Position numbers and translations under genes: made by a program. Source: Phycomyces blakesleeanus NRRL 1555(-) (lineage: Eukaryota > Mucoromycota > Mucoromycetes > Mucorales > Phycomycetaceae). From it: a DNA stretch of 64,000 nt. Under the pieces are notes generated by a model. It did no database searches. It was not told the DNA's origin and saw only the letters and a list, made by a program, of their open reading frames with translations. Position 1 is the stretch's first letter; each line of letters opens with the position of its first letter. The DNA lies in the NCBI RefSeq assembly GCF_001638985.1, contig NW_017265135.1:1293223-1357222 (forward strand), given 5' to 3'. Shown here in pieces: positions 23,186-35,738 of this stretch.

Positions 23186-24400
23186 ATGAACTTTGAACTA
23201 CTACTTGCATTGCTGAAGGAAGACGAGCACAATCTCATAGACAATGAATGTGACTTGGAGGAGCTTGCTATTATGACAAAGCATTACTACTTGGACCTGG
23301 ACTGCAAAGAGAAGGCTCCAAAGAAGGCTTGCACCGTTATTAATTGCAACAGGCAACATGGTCATGTGCAGTTGTGTGAGGATTACTTCAATCTTGAATC
23401 AACCTACACTGAAGAACAATTTTGCAGGCAATTCAGAATGAACAAAGCCTTGTTCATGCGTGTTCTAGAGAGTGTAAAAGGGCATGACAGCTACTTTGAG
23501 CAGAAGTTGAATGCTGCTCGTGCATCTGGTTTTTTTTCTCTGCAGAAGGTATCTGTAGCAATCCGTATGCTTGCATACAGACTACCAGCCGTTTCCCTTG
23601 ACAGGTCATTCAGAATGGCAGAGTTGACAGCTTTAGAATGTGTAAAGCGTTTCTGCTCTTCCGTCGTTGCTGTCTTTGGTAATGAGTATCTGAGAGCACC
23701 CACCGAAGAGGATATTCAAAGACTTTTGGAGGAAGGGAAATCAAGAAGCTTTCCTGAAATGTTGGGCTCCCTCGACTGTATGCACTGGGAGTGGAAATAC
23801 TGCCCAACTGCTTGGCATAAGCAGTTTGTTGGAAAGGAGAAGACACTGACAATAGTGCTAGAGGCTGTCGCCTCATACAACTTGTGGATCTGACATGCGT
23901 TCTTTGGCTTGCCTGGCTGTCTCAATGACATAAATGTCTTAGACAGATCCCATCTGTTTAGGGACCTCGCAACTGAGAAAACCCCAGTTGTCAATTACTC
24001 CATAAATGACAACAAATATAACATGAGGTACTACCTAACAGATGGGATATACCCTACATACGGTGCCTTTGTGAAGGGTCTTAACAATCCTAGGACACCA
24101 AAGGAAAAGACATCTTAATATATATCATGATCTTTCAATTCTTTTAACTAATCACTTCTCTTTTTCAAGAAATTTGCGAAGGCACAGGAGGGGTAAGAAA
24201 AGATGTTGAGTGCGCTTTTGATGTTGTCCAGGCACATTTTGCCATAGTCTCTGGACCATCCAGAATGTGGGATAGAGACACTCTTCATGATATCATGACA
24301 GTGTGTATTATATTGCATAATATGATTGTTGAGAAGAAGAGAAAGAGCATGGAAATTGGTCATGCAGATAATAGTGAAAGGATAGCAGACGAAAGATAGT
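23186..24400 (+). pseudogene. PIF/Harbinger DDE nuclease (HARBI1-like), stop and frameshift
   Basis: The open part 23186-23893 has the N-terminal Plant_Tnp-like region (QFRMNKALFMRVLESV, VSVAIRMLAYRLPA). The start of the DDE_Tnp_4 core follows: MLGSLDCMHWEWKYCP with the first Asp, LTIVLEAVASYNLWI, then TGA at 23891-23893 where Trp is normal. The same frame continues with FFGLPGCLNDINVLDRS (second Asp). After an intron-like gap ending TTTTTCAAG at about 24168, a one-base loss near 24193 shifts the frame. VRKDVECAFDVVQAHFAIVSG (third acidic residue, Glu) and CIILHNMIVEKK then complete the domain. Three acidic residues are present, but the gene is broken twice. Confidence 0.82.
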
Positions 24401-24639
24401 GTATCAATATTGATCCTGTCTCAACTTTGCCACCTGTGGTTTCTGGTTTTGGAGAGTGCCCATTTCCTTAGGGGAGCTTTGCTAGGTACCTTCAGAGACA
24501 TATGAAAATCTGAAACTGAGACCAGCACTTCCAATTGAGACAGGATTTGATTGAGAGCTTATGGAAGAGAGAAGGCGACAAGTACTAGCAAATTGAATAA
24601 AACAAATATGTATATATATTAGTTGTATCTTTTTTTTAT

Positions 24640-25725
24640 TTATTTGCTGTCAGTGTTATCTTCCATAACCTGCGGCTGTAAGTCCAAGAACTTCTTGCAG
24701 GCGGCAGGGTCTGAGATGCTACTGGTATCAAAAGACAAAAACTTTCTTTCGGCAATCAATGTATTTATTTTGATGAACCTTGTGTTGGCTTTATCTATAT
24801 CCCAACGTGTTTTGGCCAAGGCCAGTTCCTCTTAATTTATCTGTTGGCGGATTTTAGCCAATGCTATCTCTTCTTCTTCCAGAAGACAGTGTCTTTTAAA
24901 GGACATCATTTCTTCTTTGTCTAGAAGTTGATGTGCTTTTGCTGCACGTATCTGTTCTTCAGCTTGATCTTCAATGGACTTGAGGATGCAAGCAGACCTT
25001 TCCTTGAGCTCCAATGCACTGCTTGCCTTCATTGCATACATCTTCTCTATCATCTCCTTGAATCTTTGTATGCCCAACTCTCTTGCTTTCATCTGCTTTC
25101 TCCCAGCAGGCCAAGTGCCAGACATGTCAGAGGTGTCATTATCATCTTGTTGCTGACCCTCTACAGCAACAGACATAGATTTCTTCATGCCACCCTTCCT
25201 CTTGTTCTTCTGCTTTTTGAGCGACTTTTCTGCTGTCTCTTGCCACTTGGGATACCAGGACAGATAGCGGTAACAATGGTAGGCAGTGAAGTTCAACTTC
25301 ATTTCAGCCTTATACATTGACTTAGCCTTGAGCTCCAAATATATCATTTAATTATCATAAAATAAAAATTTCTATAAAAAATAAAGATGTCTTACAAGGA
25401 GTTCTTCATTTGCCCCACTCTGGTCTGCTGCTCAAAGCTGAGACATGATTCCAGAAAACTTGTTAACCACTTTGTTGATGTTATACCAACAGTTGGTCAG
25501 GGCCCAAGTGTTGCAGTCTTCAACAAGCTCAGAAAGGAAGCCCTTGTAATGGTCAGAGATTTTGGACCAAAAAGTGTCACTCTTTTGTTCATTGCCATAA
25601 ATAGCATCTGTGAAAGTGAACATATAAGAACTGCAGAGCTGTAAATCCTCCTCCATGACAAAGTTCTTATTGGGATTAAAAGACTCTTTTACGGATGCAT
25701 TAGTATTACTTATAGCAAGTAGCAT
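24640..25725 (-). pseudogene. Myb/SANT-like partner of the Harbinger nuclease
   Basis: On the minus strand, 25725-25395 has a Myb/SANT-like domain (DTFWSKISDHYKGFLSE, WYNINKVVNKFSGIMSQL). After an intron-like gap the second part (25347-24640) contains YPKWQETAEKS, the WPAGRKQMKARELG segment typical of the NAM-associated C-terminal domain, and a coiled-coil tail. A TAA at 24832-24834 interrupts the tail, which then continues in frame (EELALAKTRWDIDKA) to the expected end at 24640. Family knowledge: such Myb-like proteins recruit the nuclease to the element ends. It is convergent with the nuclease, as in other Harbinger elements. Confidence 0.75.
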
Positions 25726-25739
25726 ATTAATTAAAGCTC

Positions 25740-26528
25740 AATATTAGTATCAGCTTTGGATACTTGAAAGGTAACACTGCAAAAATCATTGGGAATTATT
25801 ATAATAATAGGTCTTGATTATTGGGATATTTTGTCACATAAAAATGAATTACTCGTAAATATTAAGGAAATCATAGTTGACAAGTTATTGAATAAAGTGT
25901 TAAATATAATTGAATATTATATTATTCCAAAAATAAAAACCGGGAGTTTAGGTATAATGTCTGTGTATCAGCTGTTCCCAGGGATCAATTATATAGACTA
26001 TTCCAAATGCAGAACAATGTATTATCTACTGCTGATTACACCTGTAATTTGATGTAGGCCTTGTTTTTGTAATAACAGACGTAATAACAGAGCACTTCTT
26101 TAATGTTTATTGGCTAAATGAATTGAAGAAAAAATTCTCATAGATGCAAATGCTAAGCACGAGTCTCTCAATTGGATATTGTTTTGTTTTGAAAAATGAT
26201 TTTTTTATTTGTTTTTATTTTGGATAAAAAAAGCCTTTTTTTCTGGCAATAATAAGGATTCTATATAGTATTACTATTTAATACACTAATCTGTTATATT
26301 GTATTTCTTATAAATTTTGTTTCAGAATTTTTTGAATTAATAAACTCGGATAGTGAGTATATATGCTTACTGAAGCTATTTGATTAAAGGGAGTAGAAAG
26401 ATACTTACATACTGTTAGAATAATTTGTTAATAATGGAATAAAACACAGATTTATATTATCAAAAGCTACAAGCTAATGCGTCATTCAAGTATATATTAC
26501 AAAGAAAGGAATATAAAACATATACATA
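25740..26528. other. Harbinger interior or B2 flank without gene
   Basis: AT-rich, no supported coding region. The B2 element left terminus should lie somewhere here or in 27080-27990, but I could not identify it. Confidence 0.35.
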
Positions 26529-27071
26529 TGTGGTGATCCAGACACTCGGATGTTGGATGTATCACATATAAGAACATATTCATATTGGGATAGCATAGTA
26601 GCTATCATCTTGTCAGTATAAAATATATATAAACAATTAAGTAATCAGCCCAATAATTATCTACAGTTAGTACTGTAGATAATATCTTAAAGATTGTTAA
26701 GATAATTATAGTATACTGCCGGATAAACTGTGTCAGATCGATATGGAGCTAATTTAGTAGGAAGTCATAAAGCTCTAGTATAAAAGAGAAAAGAATAGAA
26801 GAGCTAAAGAAGTATGATTTATGACTTGATGTCATAATTGTAACACCGACACTAGTTAAGCAGTAAATATACTCTAATAACCAAATATAGTAAAGGAAAA
26901 AAGCCTTAAAAAACTAAGACGTAATGACAAGAGCAGATTGTGTTTTCTTATAAAAAGGGACACTTTTTATTTATGAATAAAGGACAACTAATATACAGTC
27001 TCAAAGTATTTCTATATGTCTCTATTATCAAATATTTTATTTTTCTTATGTTTCGTACCTGAAATACCACA
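26529..27071. mobile_element. Solo LTR, family LTR-1 (copy 2, 543 bp)
   Basis: TGTGGTGATCCAGACACTC start, AATACCACA end, ACATA duplication on both sides (26524-26528, 27072-27076). Full length compared with copy 1. Confidence 0.9.
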
Positions 27072-27079
27072 ACATACAT

Positions 27080-27996
27080 ATTTACTAAAAGAACATGTCT
27101 TATCCTTGAGTACCAGTTATATAAGAATGTGAAGAACTATTTCAACTATAAAAAAAGAGAGTGAGAATGCTGATATAAAAAAACAAAACAAAATAAAAAC
27201 AACACAATAATAAAATGAATAACACGTACCCTTATATTCTTTAAATGATTTGTTTTTACTGACCATATGTAAAGTAAGGGTGAACTATATTTAAAGTAGA
27301 TGTTAGATATTGTTTTTAATACTGGAAAGAAGCTGCTGATATAGATATATACATACATGCCACCAATATGTTTTTGTTTTATTTGTCTGCACTGGTTATA
27401 TCAGAGAAATATATATAATGACTATTTAAAATAATTTATAGTTAGTAAAATAATGATATATTTAATGGTAAAGTACCTCTTGTATAATGAAAGACACCTG
27501 CATCATATGTATATATTAAGGGTGCCTAAAGTGAAACATAGTAGTATTAAAAGAGTGTTATTCTTATTAATATTATTAAAAAGTAGAGAAAAACAGAAAA
27601 AGATGGGAAAATAAAAAACAGTGTTTGAAAAAGCCATAGACCCTGAAAAAGTTATTAGACTGTTTCTCTTACTTTGAAAAAAAAGTTGTCTACTAATTAT
27701 AGCTTTATATGTTTTATAAAACAATTGTTACTTGCTATATACCTAAAGAAGTTGTTTTCTAGCTCAACTTTTTTCAAAATATATATTTTGATCTCCTTGA
27801 TCATTTAAATAAAGATGTATTTACACACTCATATACTTGCTCAACTTGCTCGCTTAATCATTAACATAATTGTTCAATCACTCAATTATTCTAAAATTCT
27901 TTACATGTAAACTACTCTCTTAAAAATTTATTAAAATAGAAATATCAAGCAATATATACCAGAAACTTATTATTTTATTATATAAAAATACAGATA
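27080..27996. other. AT-rich region upstream of the B2 companion gene
   Basis: No gene is supported. Bases 27820-27870 contain repeated CACTC/CTTGCTC words, resembling those upstream of the B1 companion on its own strand. Confidence 0.35.
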
Positions 27997-28653
27997 ATGG
28001 GTCCAAGAACTAACATCAACCAGAACGCATGTACCAATGGATCAGCATCTAGGCCATTGATCAACGCAGTCAACACTGACTGTATAGGATTATCTAATCC
28101 AATGATTGCTCCTAGACCAGACAATATATCAATTCCAGTGTCAGAGTTTAATGATGTAATCAGTCTTCTCGCTACACTCAATGACAAAATGACAGCTGTT
28201 AGTTCCAATGTTAGTGAATTGAAAAGTAATCAAACACAAACTATATTGTTTTCTAATAGACTAATTATTGGAACAGTACAATGCCAGGTAGGTGCTCAAT
28301 CGACTGACATGCAAGCTGTTCTGGATTCTGATATGAGTTCTCAGGACATCATAAGCAGCTCAAGACACCCAAAGATTTCAGTAAGCTCAAATACTAAAAT
28401 TGTAAAAAAAAATCTCCCTTTAAATCTAATATCAATATACCTTTAATAGAGTATTATTTGGGGGTGATTAAGAGATATTAATCTCAAAATGAATGATTTG
28501 GAGTTGATTAGAGAGAATAATGATAAACCAACTTGGGATGGCAATATTAGTTTGTCTGACAAGTTTAACAAGAATCTGGCAAGTGATTTTATGCTTTACA
28601 TTCGTTGTCAACCTGTAGCAGCCATGGTACCACCAAAAGGGCTATGTGGTATT

Positions 28654-29185
28654 TGTTGTAAATGAGTATTGACTACTGCTGTAATTGAGAATAAGTCTGA
28701 AGGAAATAATATAAGGCCTCAGCTATTCCAGTCAAAGGTGTCTACCGATTACTTTATTATTTAACACACAGGTTTAGCATGCATGATAGTGATTATATTT
28801 CATATGATGATATCACCATAATATGGGATACATCAGTGGATTATTATAAGCATAATTATAACTCATAAACACATTTACTTTCGATGTTAATACTTCATTG
28901 GGACTACACACATTTATATAATTAATCATACATTAATTATCCCAAGATCACGTTGCTCTGATTAAGGCTCAGTTAGGATCGATTATCTGACCCCAGTCAT
29001 ATAATTTTCCCAATCCAAAACAATATAAATAGCAGTAGTAGTTCAGTGTAGGAACCGGGTCAAACTTTGATACAAAATCTTTCTCAATAAACAAAACCTA
29101 CACAAGTTCTCACGAATCTTCGTTCCTAATTTCAAATCTTCAATTCTTCCTCTTAAAAACTTCTTCAACTTCAACCACCACAACA
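28654..29185. mobile_element. Solo LTR, family LTR-2 (copy 2, 532 bp)
   Basis: TGTTGTAAATGAG start and CCACAACA end, GTATT duplication on both sides (28649-28653, 29186-29190). Very similar to copy 1 at 17351 with a few transitions. Confidence 0.9.
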
Positions 29186-29311
29186 GTATTATTGTAAACA
29201 GCTATTACAATCGCTTGACTGCCAGTAAGCTTACTGAAGAAGACATACAGACAAACACTATCTCAAACAGAAGAGGAAATAGAAAGACTGCTATAAGTAT
29301 TTCTATTTATA

Positions 29312-30942
29312 TAGTAAATTCAAAAACCAGGTCAGCAAATGTAAAATTTGTACTCTGCAACTTATATCTTTTTGAGTTCTTATTCTTTCGCAATAGTTTT
29401 AATACACTCTAGAACATCTGTTAAAGAGCTACAACATACTATGCTAGTATAGATATATATATAGTATTAATAAAAGGTTATATGAAAAAAGTGAAAATTT
29501 TCAGTGGCCTGGTTTTTTAGGTAAAGGTATCTTTTTTTATTTTTCATTAATAAGATACCCTTTCTTCAAAATGCATTTATGCATTCTGCTTTGCATGGAT
29601 TCAATTAGATTCTTGCACATCTCCTCTGAGATACTATCTCACTCATTCTGGAAACGGGACCACAATTCCCTCATTGAGCTAGCTGGCTCTTCATATTGGT
29701 AGAGTTTGCCCTTTGTGTATGCCCAAAGGTTTTCGATGGGATTAAGGTCAGGCAAAAATGGTGGGAAATCAATGACCTCAATCCCCTCTGCCTTCAACCA
29801 CTTTCTGATATTGGCTGCAGTGTGTGACCTGGCGTTATCATGCAAAAACATGATATTGGACTTGATGAGATTCTGCTTCTACAAGGTCTTCAGTAAGCCC
29901 TGCTCCAAAACTGTTACGTATTTTGAGCTTGTCATAGTTTTATTGATCTTGAGAAGCTCTCCGTGACATCTGGACAAAAAGCATCCCCAAATCATAACAT
30001 GTCCTCCAGCACAAACAGGGGAAGTCTTACCCTTATACTTTTTAATTGCCAACTTCTTCAACTTCCACCTCCATCTCTTTTCATCTGAGCCAAAGCAATT
30101 CACCTTACATTCGTCTGAGAAGACAACACACTTCCAGTCCTCCATGGTGAAGTTGATATAGTTCCTTGCGAACTCTATATGCTGCTTGCGGATAGCAGGG
30201 TTTGTTTTTACCTTCAGAGGTGGTTCCAAGATACAGATGAACCCAGATGCTTTTAGCAAGGTGCGGATTGCTGGAGCCTTGACAGCAAAACCTTCACCAC
30301 ATAGCCGTCTCTCTGCCTCTGTTGTTGTCATAAATTTCTCATTTAGGAATGCATAGATGATACGGTGGGTGAGCCTTTCATCAATTTAGGCAGATCTACC
30401 CCCAGAAACTGAGATAGAGATGTTCAACTTTCTTCGATATCTCTTGACAGAAGTCTGCAAAACACTAACAATCTTTGCTACCTTGGCTGTAGACTTTCCA
30501 TGTCTAAGTTCAACTTCAATTGAAAGTATTTTGTCGCATGAGATGGGAGACATTTTTGTTTTAAAGTTGAGCAAAGGAACAAGGAAAACTCTGAAAAATT
30601 CAATATAATATATCTATTTTGTTTGCATGATTGTGATGTAATGACAAGACACACTCCTTATAAAAATTATCATAAAGCAGTTCTGCATTGAAAGTAAAGA
30701 AATAATGCTTTACTCTATTTTTTGGCCTATACCTAAAAAACCAGGTCACTGAAAATTTCTACTTTTTTTCATATAACCTTTTATTAATACTATATATATA
30801 TCTATACTAGCATAGTATGTTGTAGCTCTTTAACAGATGTTGTAGAGTGTATTAAAACTATCACGAAAGAATAAGAACTCAAGAAGATATAAGTTGTGGA
30901 GTACAAATTTTACATTTGCTGGCCTGGTTTTTGAATTTACTA
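29312..30942 (-). mobile_element. Tc1/mariner-type element with about 212 bp inverted arms
   Basis: Arms 29312-29523 and 30730-30942 are inverted copies. Outer ends read TAGTAAATTCAAAAACCAGG, with TA at 29310-29311 and 30943-30944. The transposase is on the minus strand between the arms. Within each arm the motif AAAAACCAGG-CA is found at both ends in opposite orientation, so each arm alone resembles a small foldback element. It interrupts the B2 companion gene, probably in an intron. Confidence 0.85.
29537..30553 (-). pseudogene. Tc1-type DD34E transposase with three stops
   Basis: One frame of 339 codons (338 residues) runs from the ATG at 30553 to a stop at 29537, the usual Tc1 length. 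The N-terminus has a paired-like HTH (GKSTAKVAKIVSVLQTSVKR), and GGRS is the hinge. Catalytic blocks are VVFSDECKVNCFGSD (first Asp), IMFLHDNARSHTA (second Asp) and PPFLPDLNPIENLW (Glu, 34 residues after the second Asp). In-frame stops are TAA at 30386-30388, TAG at 29879-29881 and TGA at 29639-29641. The last sits where family members have Trp (NE-W-DSI). The copy is inactive, though the catalytic residues survive. Confidence 0.88.
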
Positions 30943-31482
30943 TAATAATTCCATTTTGACAAGTACACTTAAAATATTATATATATATCGTAGCTTAATA
31001 AAAGGAGAAAAAAAATGTATACAAAACATAAGGATGCAGTTACTGAAAAGTTTAATCAGAATTACAATGACGTTTTTTATAGAGACGCAATGTCTGGTGA
31101 TGATACAAAAACTGACACTTCTGTTGTTGCATCTCGTCCTGATTGGCGTAGTGATGAGGTAATGTTTTATATAAAATGATTTTTTCTGTTATTTGATTTC
31201 TGATATATATATACATTTATAGTTGAATGCCATGTTTGACTTTCTTGACAATCTTGCCAGAGATGACTTGGGAAAAAGAGCAACGCAGTTGAAGTTGCGG
31301 AGTCATGTGTTGATACACAAGACAATTCCTTGTGGCTTGGTTACAAAAATGCCTGCGTGGTCAAAACGCGTATAATAAAATTTCTGTCTTTTTAGTTACA
31401 CTCTTTATCACATCTCTTTTTATGTCTTTGAACTATGTTTTATATTATTATTATTATTTTAAAAAAAAGATAAAGTATTTTA

Positions 31483-34400
31483 TTAAGTGTACAGCTTTCT
31501 TGGCAGAGAAATAACAATGACTTTTGCCGCACCACTACCAGACACATGACTTCCAATTGCAATTGGTGACAAGATGCGGTGGGCAGGCAGAATGTTGTCA
31601 TAGTCGTATTTTAAAAACGTTGCGTCATACAACTTGATACCCTGATTAATTCTTGGCTGATGGCAAGGGATTTGGTACCATTCAACAAAAGCAAATACAT
31701 GTTCAGGATTGTGGCAAGCATGGAGGTTGGTGTAGATAGAATTGGGTATAAAATTGTGTGTAAAAAGTTACTTGATATAACCAGCGTATATCCCTTTACT
31801 ATTATTGTTGGTCCCCATATACTTGGCCTGTATATAGGACCCTCTCATGATCAAGCCTTCGCCACCTTTATAGACTTGTCTAAGAAGATTGATAGATGCA
31901 ATCTTTTGAATTCTGTCATTGACAAATATTCTGTGCCTTAGCATAGTTTTTGCACTACACAGAGTGTCATCATCATACTCAATCTTGTACAACTTTAAAA
32001 GACAGCCGTATTCTGCTTTTCTCATTGTTGTTGCTTCTTTTAAAGCCAGTGGCAAGGCGGAAGGTGGAAGAGGCTCGTTACCAAACGTTTGTTGTTCTGG
32101 ATTGGTGGTGGATTCCAGGAATGATGAAAGATGAAAGAATGATAACAAGTTTTGATGATTGCCAGATGGAATTGTGCCAGTTATACTGTCGGTAAGTTTG
32201 TTGAAAACAGAAATGTAAGAGGGGTTATTAATAGTGCTGAGATGTGTGTGATAGAAATCACCCTTGGAAGAGTCCTCAACAAACTTCTTCATATACGTTT
32301 TCTTGAAGCCGCTCTTTTGATTTGTCTGAAATCCTTTCAAGACACCATTGAAACACTCAAAACTAAACAACCAAAAACTGCAGATTGGTCCAAAATCCTG
32401 AATAGATTCTTTCAAATGAAGATGAAGATGCATGTTTGGCAACAGTAAGTCAAGCTTATACATTGTTTCACAACTACAGCAGAATTTTTCTAAACTGACA
32501 TGAGCTTTATCAATCTCTTCTTCAGTAATGGCTGGCTTTGTGAGTGCTCTACATGCATCAACAAAATGAATCCAGTTTACAAGAAGATTACTTGGCAGGC
32601 ACGTCTTCAGCAGAACAGAAGAGTATATCAGGCACCAGGATTTCTATTCATCCGCCTTCATAAATGGAAATCCTTTTCCTATCTTTGTTCAGAGAATTGT
32701 ATACCCCATTGGGAGTGTCATTGAATCAGCTTCCTTCTGCATCTCTGCAAAGTCATTACTGTCAAGCAAGTCACATGCGATCCAATTGTCCATCATGCAC
32801 TTTGCCATCCCAAGGAAAAGATTGTGCATGGGATCGATTACTGTTGCATGCACTGGTTCAAAATACATGAGTTGGTGGAGCTTGGACCAATGAATGCCAT
32901 TCTCAACCTCCAGTTGCTTTCTTTCTGCTAGTGTTCTGGCATTTTTCCACATTATGGCATGCTCAATATTCTCTTTCTTGGTTCTGCTTACCCAGTCAGA
33001 AAACTTAAACCCAGAGTAGTTAACAATAGTGGATTCATCAATGCATTTGAAATGGCAGTTGCATTTATTACACGCACATGTACTATTGTGGGAGGTGAAC
33101 TCACACGTTTTTCTTGCAGCTGATATATTGCAAGCAACCATCAGCAAAGCAGCACAAATAAGAGTATCAGGGCAGTCATAGATATTTACTGTTATACCCT
33201 TGTAGAGAACTATGAGCTCGTCAACAAGAGGACGCAAATAGTTATTGATCTTGTCAGTATTTGCTTCTTTGGGTCCAGGCATTAACCCCACAAGGATAAC
33301 ATTTTCGACCTTGTTGCACTCTTCTCTTGACAGATTGTTTACTGTGAGATATATGGCACCACAAAAATATGTCACCCCATCAAAGGGCTGGAACCAATCG
33401 ATATTTAATGTCAAGAGCGATGAACGTTCCTTTGCAACAAACTGGGCACCTTCATCATCAACAAACTCTTTCCACATTTTCCCATCGTAAACATCAAATA
33501 AAGTACCATCAACCTTTGGCTCATGGTTCCACTGATTAATATTCTTTTTGAAAGAAGGACGCATGAACAATTTCTTCAAGGAAGCTGTCAATGAGTTGTA
33601 GATGAACGTACGTGTGGTGATCCAGACACTCGGATGTTGGATTTATCACATATAAGAACATATTCATATTGGGATAGCGTAGTAGCTATCATCTTGTCAG
33701 TATAAAATATATATAAACGATTAAGTAATCAGCCCAATAATTATTACAGTTAGTACTGTAGATAATATCTTAAAGATTGTTAAGATAATTATATCATACT
33801 GCCGGGTAAACTGTGTCAGATCGATATGGAGCTAATTTAGTAGGAAGTCCTAAAGCTCTAGTATAAAAGAGAAAATAATAGCTAAGAGCTAAAGAAGTAC
33901 GATTTATGATTTGATGTCATAATTGTAACACCGACACTAGTTAAGCAGTAAATACACTCTAATAACCAAATATAGTAAAGGAAGAAAGCCTTAAGAAACT
34001 AAGACGTAATGACAAGAGCAGATTGTGTTTTCTTATAAAAAGGGACACTTTTTATTTATGAATAAAGAGAACTTATATACAGTCTCAAAGTATTTCTATA
34101 CGTCTCTATTATCAAATATTTTATTTTTCTATTGTTTCGTACCTGAAATACCACAGTACGTTTGGGAATCATTGCATTTCTTATACTGTGTTTGTAAAGC
34201 TTGTTTCCACAAAAGGTCTTGCTGCCGACTCTTCTAAAATTGCAACATGTTTGTGTGATGTTTCTGTAGTCATACAAGGTGTGGCAATCACTGCATACTA
34301 CGTAATTAGACACCCTATTCATTAAGTCATTGTACCCTGTCATTTTCTTCAGACCAAGAATACTTATAGGAAGTCTGAAATCCTCTCCATAATGTTCAAG

Positions 34401-35115
34401 TATTGTATTGATGAATGTGATCAAGATTACAGCACTGTCATCCATAATGAAAGTCGAAATAAACATCACAGTGAAAATAGCAATTACTTCATGCCAAGGA
34501 TTTTCTGGGAGGTTTGCTGTAGACTCTATAGATTATCATGATATAGTATTAATTTTTGTTTTCTTGGTTTGACCCAGGTCAATTCATTTCAATTATCATT
34601 TATTTTTAATACTTACCCTGTTCTTCCTCTCTGTCTTGCTCTTCTGGCTCAATTTCATCTGACGATTCATATTCAGACTCATACTCTGAAGTATACTCCT
34701 CTGTTCCAAAAAGAGATTCTTCCACCAAAAGAGGTAAGTAGATATGGACATACTGCTCTGGTGAGGGTGCACCAACAGAGTGATTGTCATCTATTAGTAC
34801 CGAGTTTAAATAGAGTGCACATTGGGTATAAAAAATAAAATACTATTACCTTCAACATATTCTTCAATTTGATCTACGTCCATATCAGTTTCACTAGTGT
34901 TTACTTTGGCTGTCAAAACTATTTGTTTCAATTAATTAGAATACATCATATAAATAAATAAAAAAATGATAACTTTAGTTACCATTAATGATTTTATCTA
35001 TTTTTCTGTCATTGTCATTCTGGGCATGACGCTTGGCAGTTCTTTTATCTGTCATGGTGTATCCGAGAGAATTGCGATTGCATCTTGTGTATTTGCAACG
35101 AACTTCATTGGGATT
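31483..35115 (-). pseudogene. Tnp2-type transposase of element B2, broken by a solo LTR and stops
   Basis: Minus strand, 5' to 3': a Cys-rich finger (VRCKYTRCNRNSLGY...KRTAKRH) at about 35085-34985, acidic exons 34930-34640, then DDSAVILITFINTILEHYG and VCSDCHTLYDYRN (34469-34160). The solo LTR at 33613-34155 follows. Coding resumes with SLTASLKKLFMRPSFKKN, SSLLTLNIDWFQPFDG, VILVGLMPGPKEANTDKI and VIDPMHNLFLGMAKCM (to 32689). A TGA at 32689-32691 and a TAG about 36 bases later precede the in-frame rest (LPNMHLHLHLKESIQDFG and beyond), ending at 31483. Removing the LTR and one duplication joins the flanks in frame. It is the same family as B1. Confidence 0.75.
33613..34155. mobile_element. Solo LTR, family LTR-1 (copy 3, 543 bp)
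   Basis: TGTGGTGATCC start, AATACCACA end, GTACG duplication on both sides (33608-33612, 34156-34160). It lies in a coding exon of the B2 transposase. Confidence 0.92.
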
Positions 35116-35272
35116 GGCAATGGCAAATATTTTTTACTTAATTTTTTTAATAATACAAGAAGTGTGTAACAGCCGTTGCTTATTATAATTGTCTTTATTA
35201 TTTTAAAAAAAAATTCTCTCAGGGACTCTGATATATATTAGGCCAATGATATGTCTTTAAATATATTCTCGC
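35116..35272. other. Short gap between B2 and the Ty3 element
   Basis: AT-rich, no gene. It ends in CTCGC (35268-35272), the target duplication of the retrotransposon. Confidence 0.5.
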
Positions 35273-35663
35273 TGTTATATTTTTAGAAAAGAAAGAAAAA
35301 CAAAGTGCAGACGAGAAGTACGGTGAGACTTTGTTTATTGATGAAAAGAGAGATGATCTTCTATTGCTATTTGCTATGTGAGTTTATATAGACATTGCGT
35401 GTGTATTTAGGATAATAATATGAGTATATCATGTGATGTCTGTTTTCTTATATCATAGATAATATATTGTTAAGTTATTACCCACGCTCTTGTTTGAGTG
35501 ATTAGTGATGTTGACTAAGGTGTGTGACCTTGTTATTGGTATATTCTTTATTTAATGATAGTGTGAGAAATAATGTATAATTGATACTGGTCGCTTATTC
35601 AATATGTCTTTGTCTTATTGTCTGTGCGCTCTATTTGAATCTACGATTATGTTGGATACAACA
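35273..35663 (-). repeat. 3' LTR of the Ty3 element
   Basis: 391 bp, TGTTATATTTTTAG to GGATACAACA on the plus strand. In the element's own orientation it is the 3' LTR. Confidence 0.95.
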
Positions 35664-35738
35664 TTACCCCCCTCCAGGTTGGAACAACCGTTTGAATTGC
35701 TTAGGGGAGTATCTGTACATGTATGAGAGCAAATGTCT

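Larger units (their letters stand above)
27997..31375 (+). pseudogene. Companion protein of element B2, broken by an LTR and a Tc1
   Basis: It starts at the ATG at 27997 (exon 1: SEFNDVISLLATLNDKMTAV, a short helical region). A region at about 28484-28653 has MNDLELIRENNDKPTWDGN and YIRCQPVAA, matching exon 2 of the B1 companion (GKPRWNTTVNFN). The LTR-2 solo interrupts this part, and coding resumes at 29191 (NSYYNRLTASKLTEEDIQ, a basic SNRRGNRKTA). After the Tc1 element, 31015-31160 has KHKDAVTEKFNQNYND and ASRPDWRSDE, the same WRSDE motif as B1. The last exon ends KMPAWSKRV at 31375. Function is unknown. Confidence 0.6.
27997..35115. mobile_element. Tnp2-type two-gene element B2 (ends not located)
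   Basis: Companion gene on plus (27997-31375) and transposase on minus (35115-31483), convergent with about 110 bases between stops, as in B1. Inserted within it are an LTR-2 solo (28654), a Tc1 element (29312) and an LTR-1 solo (33613). It lies inside the Harbinger element. Confidence 0.6.
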
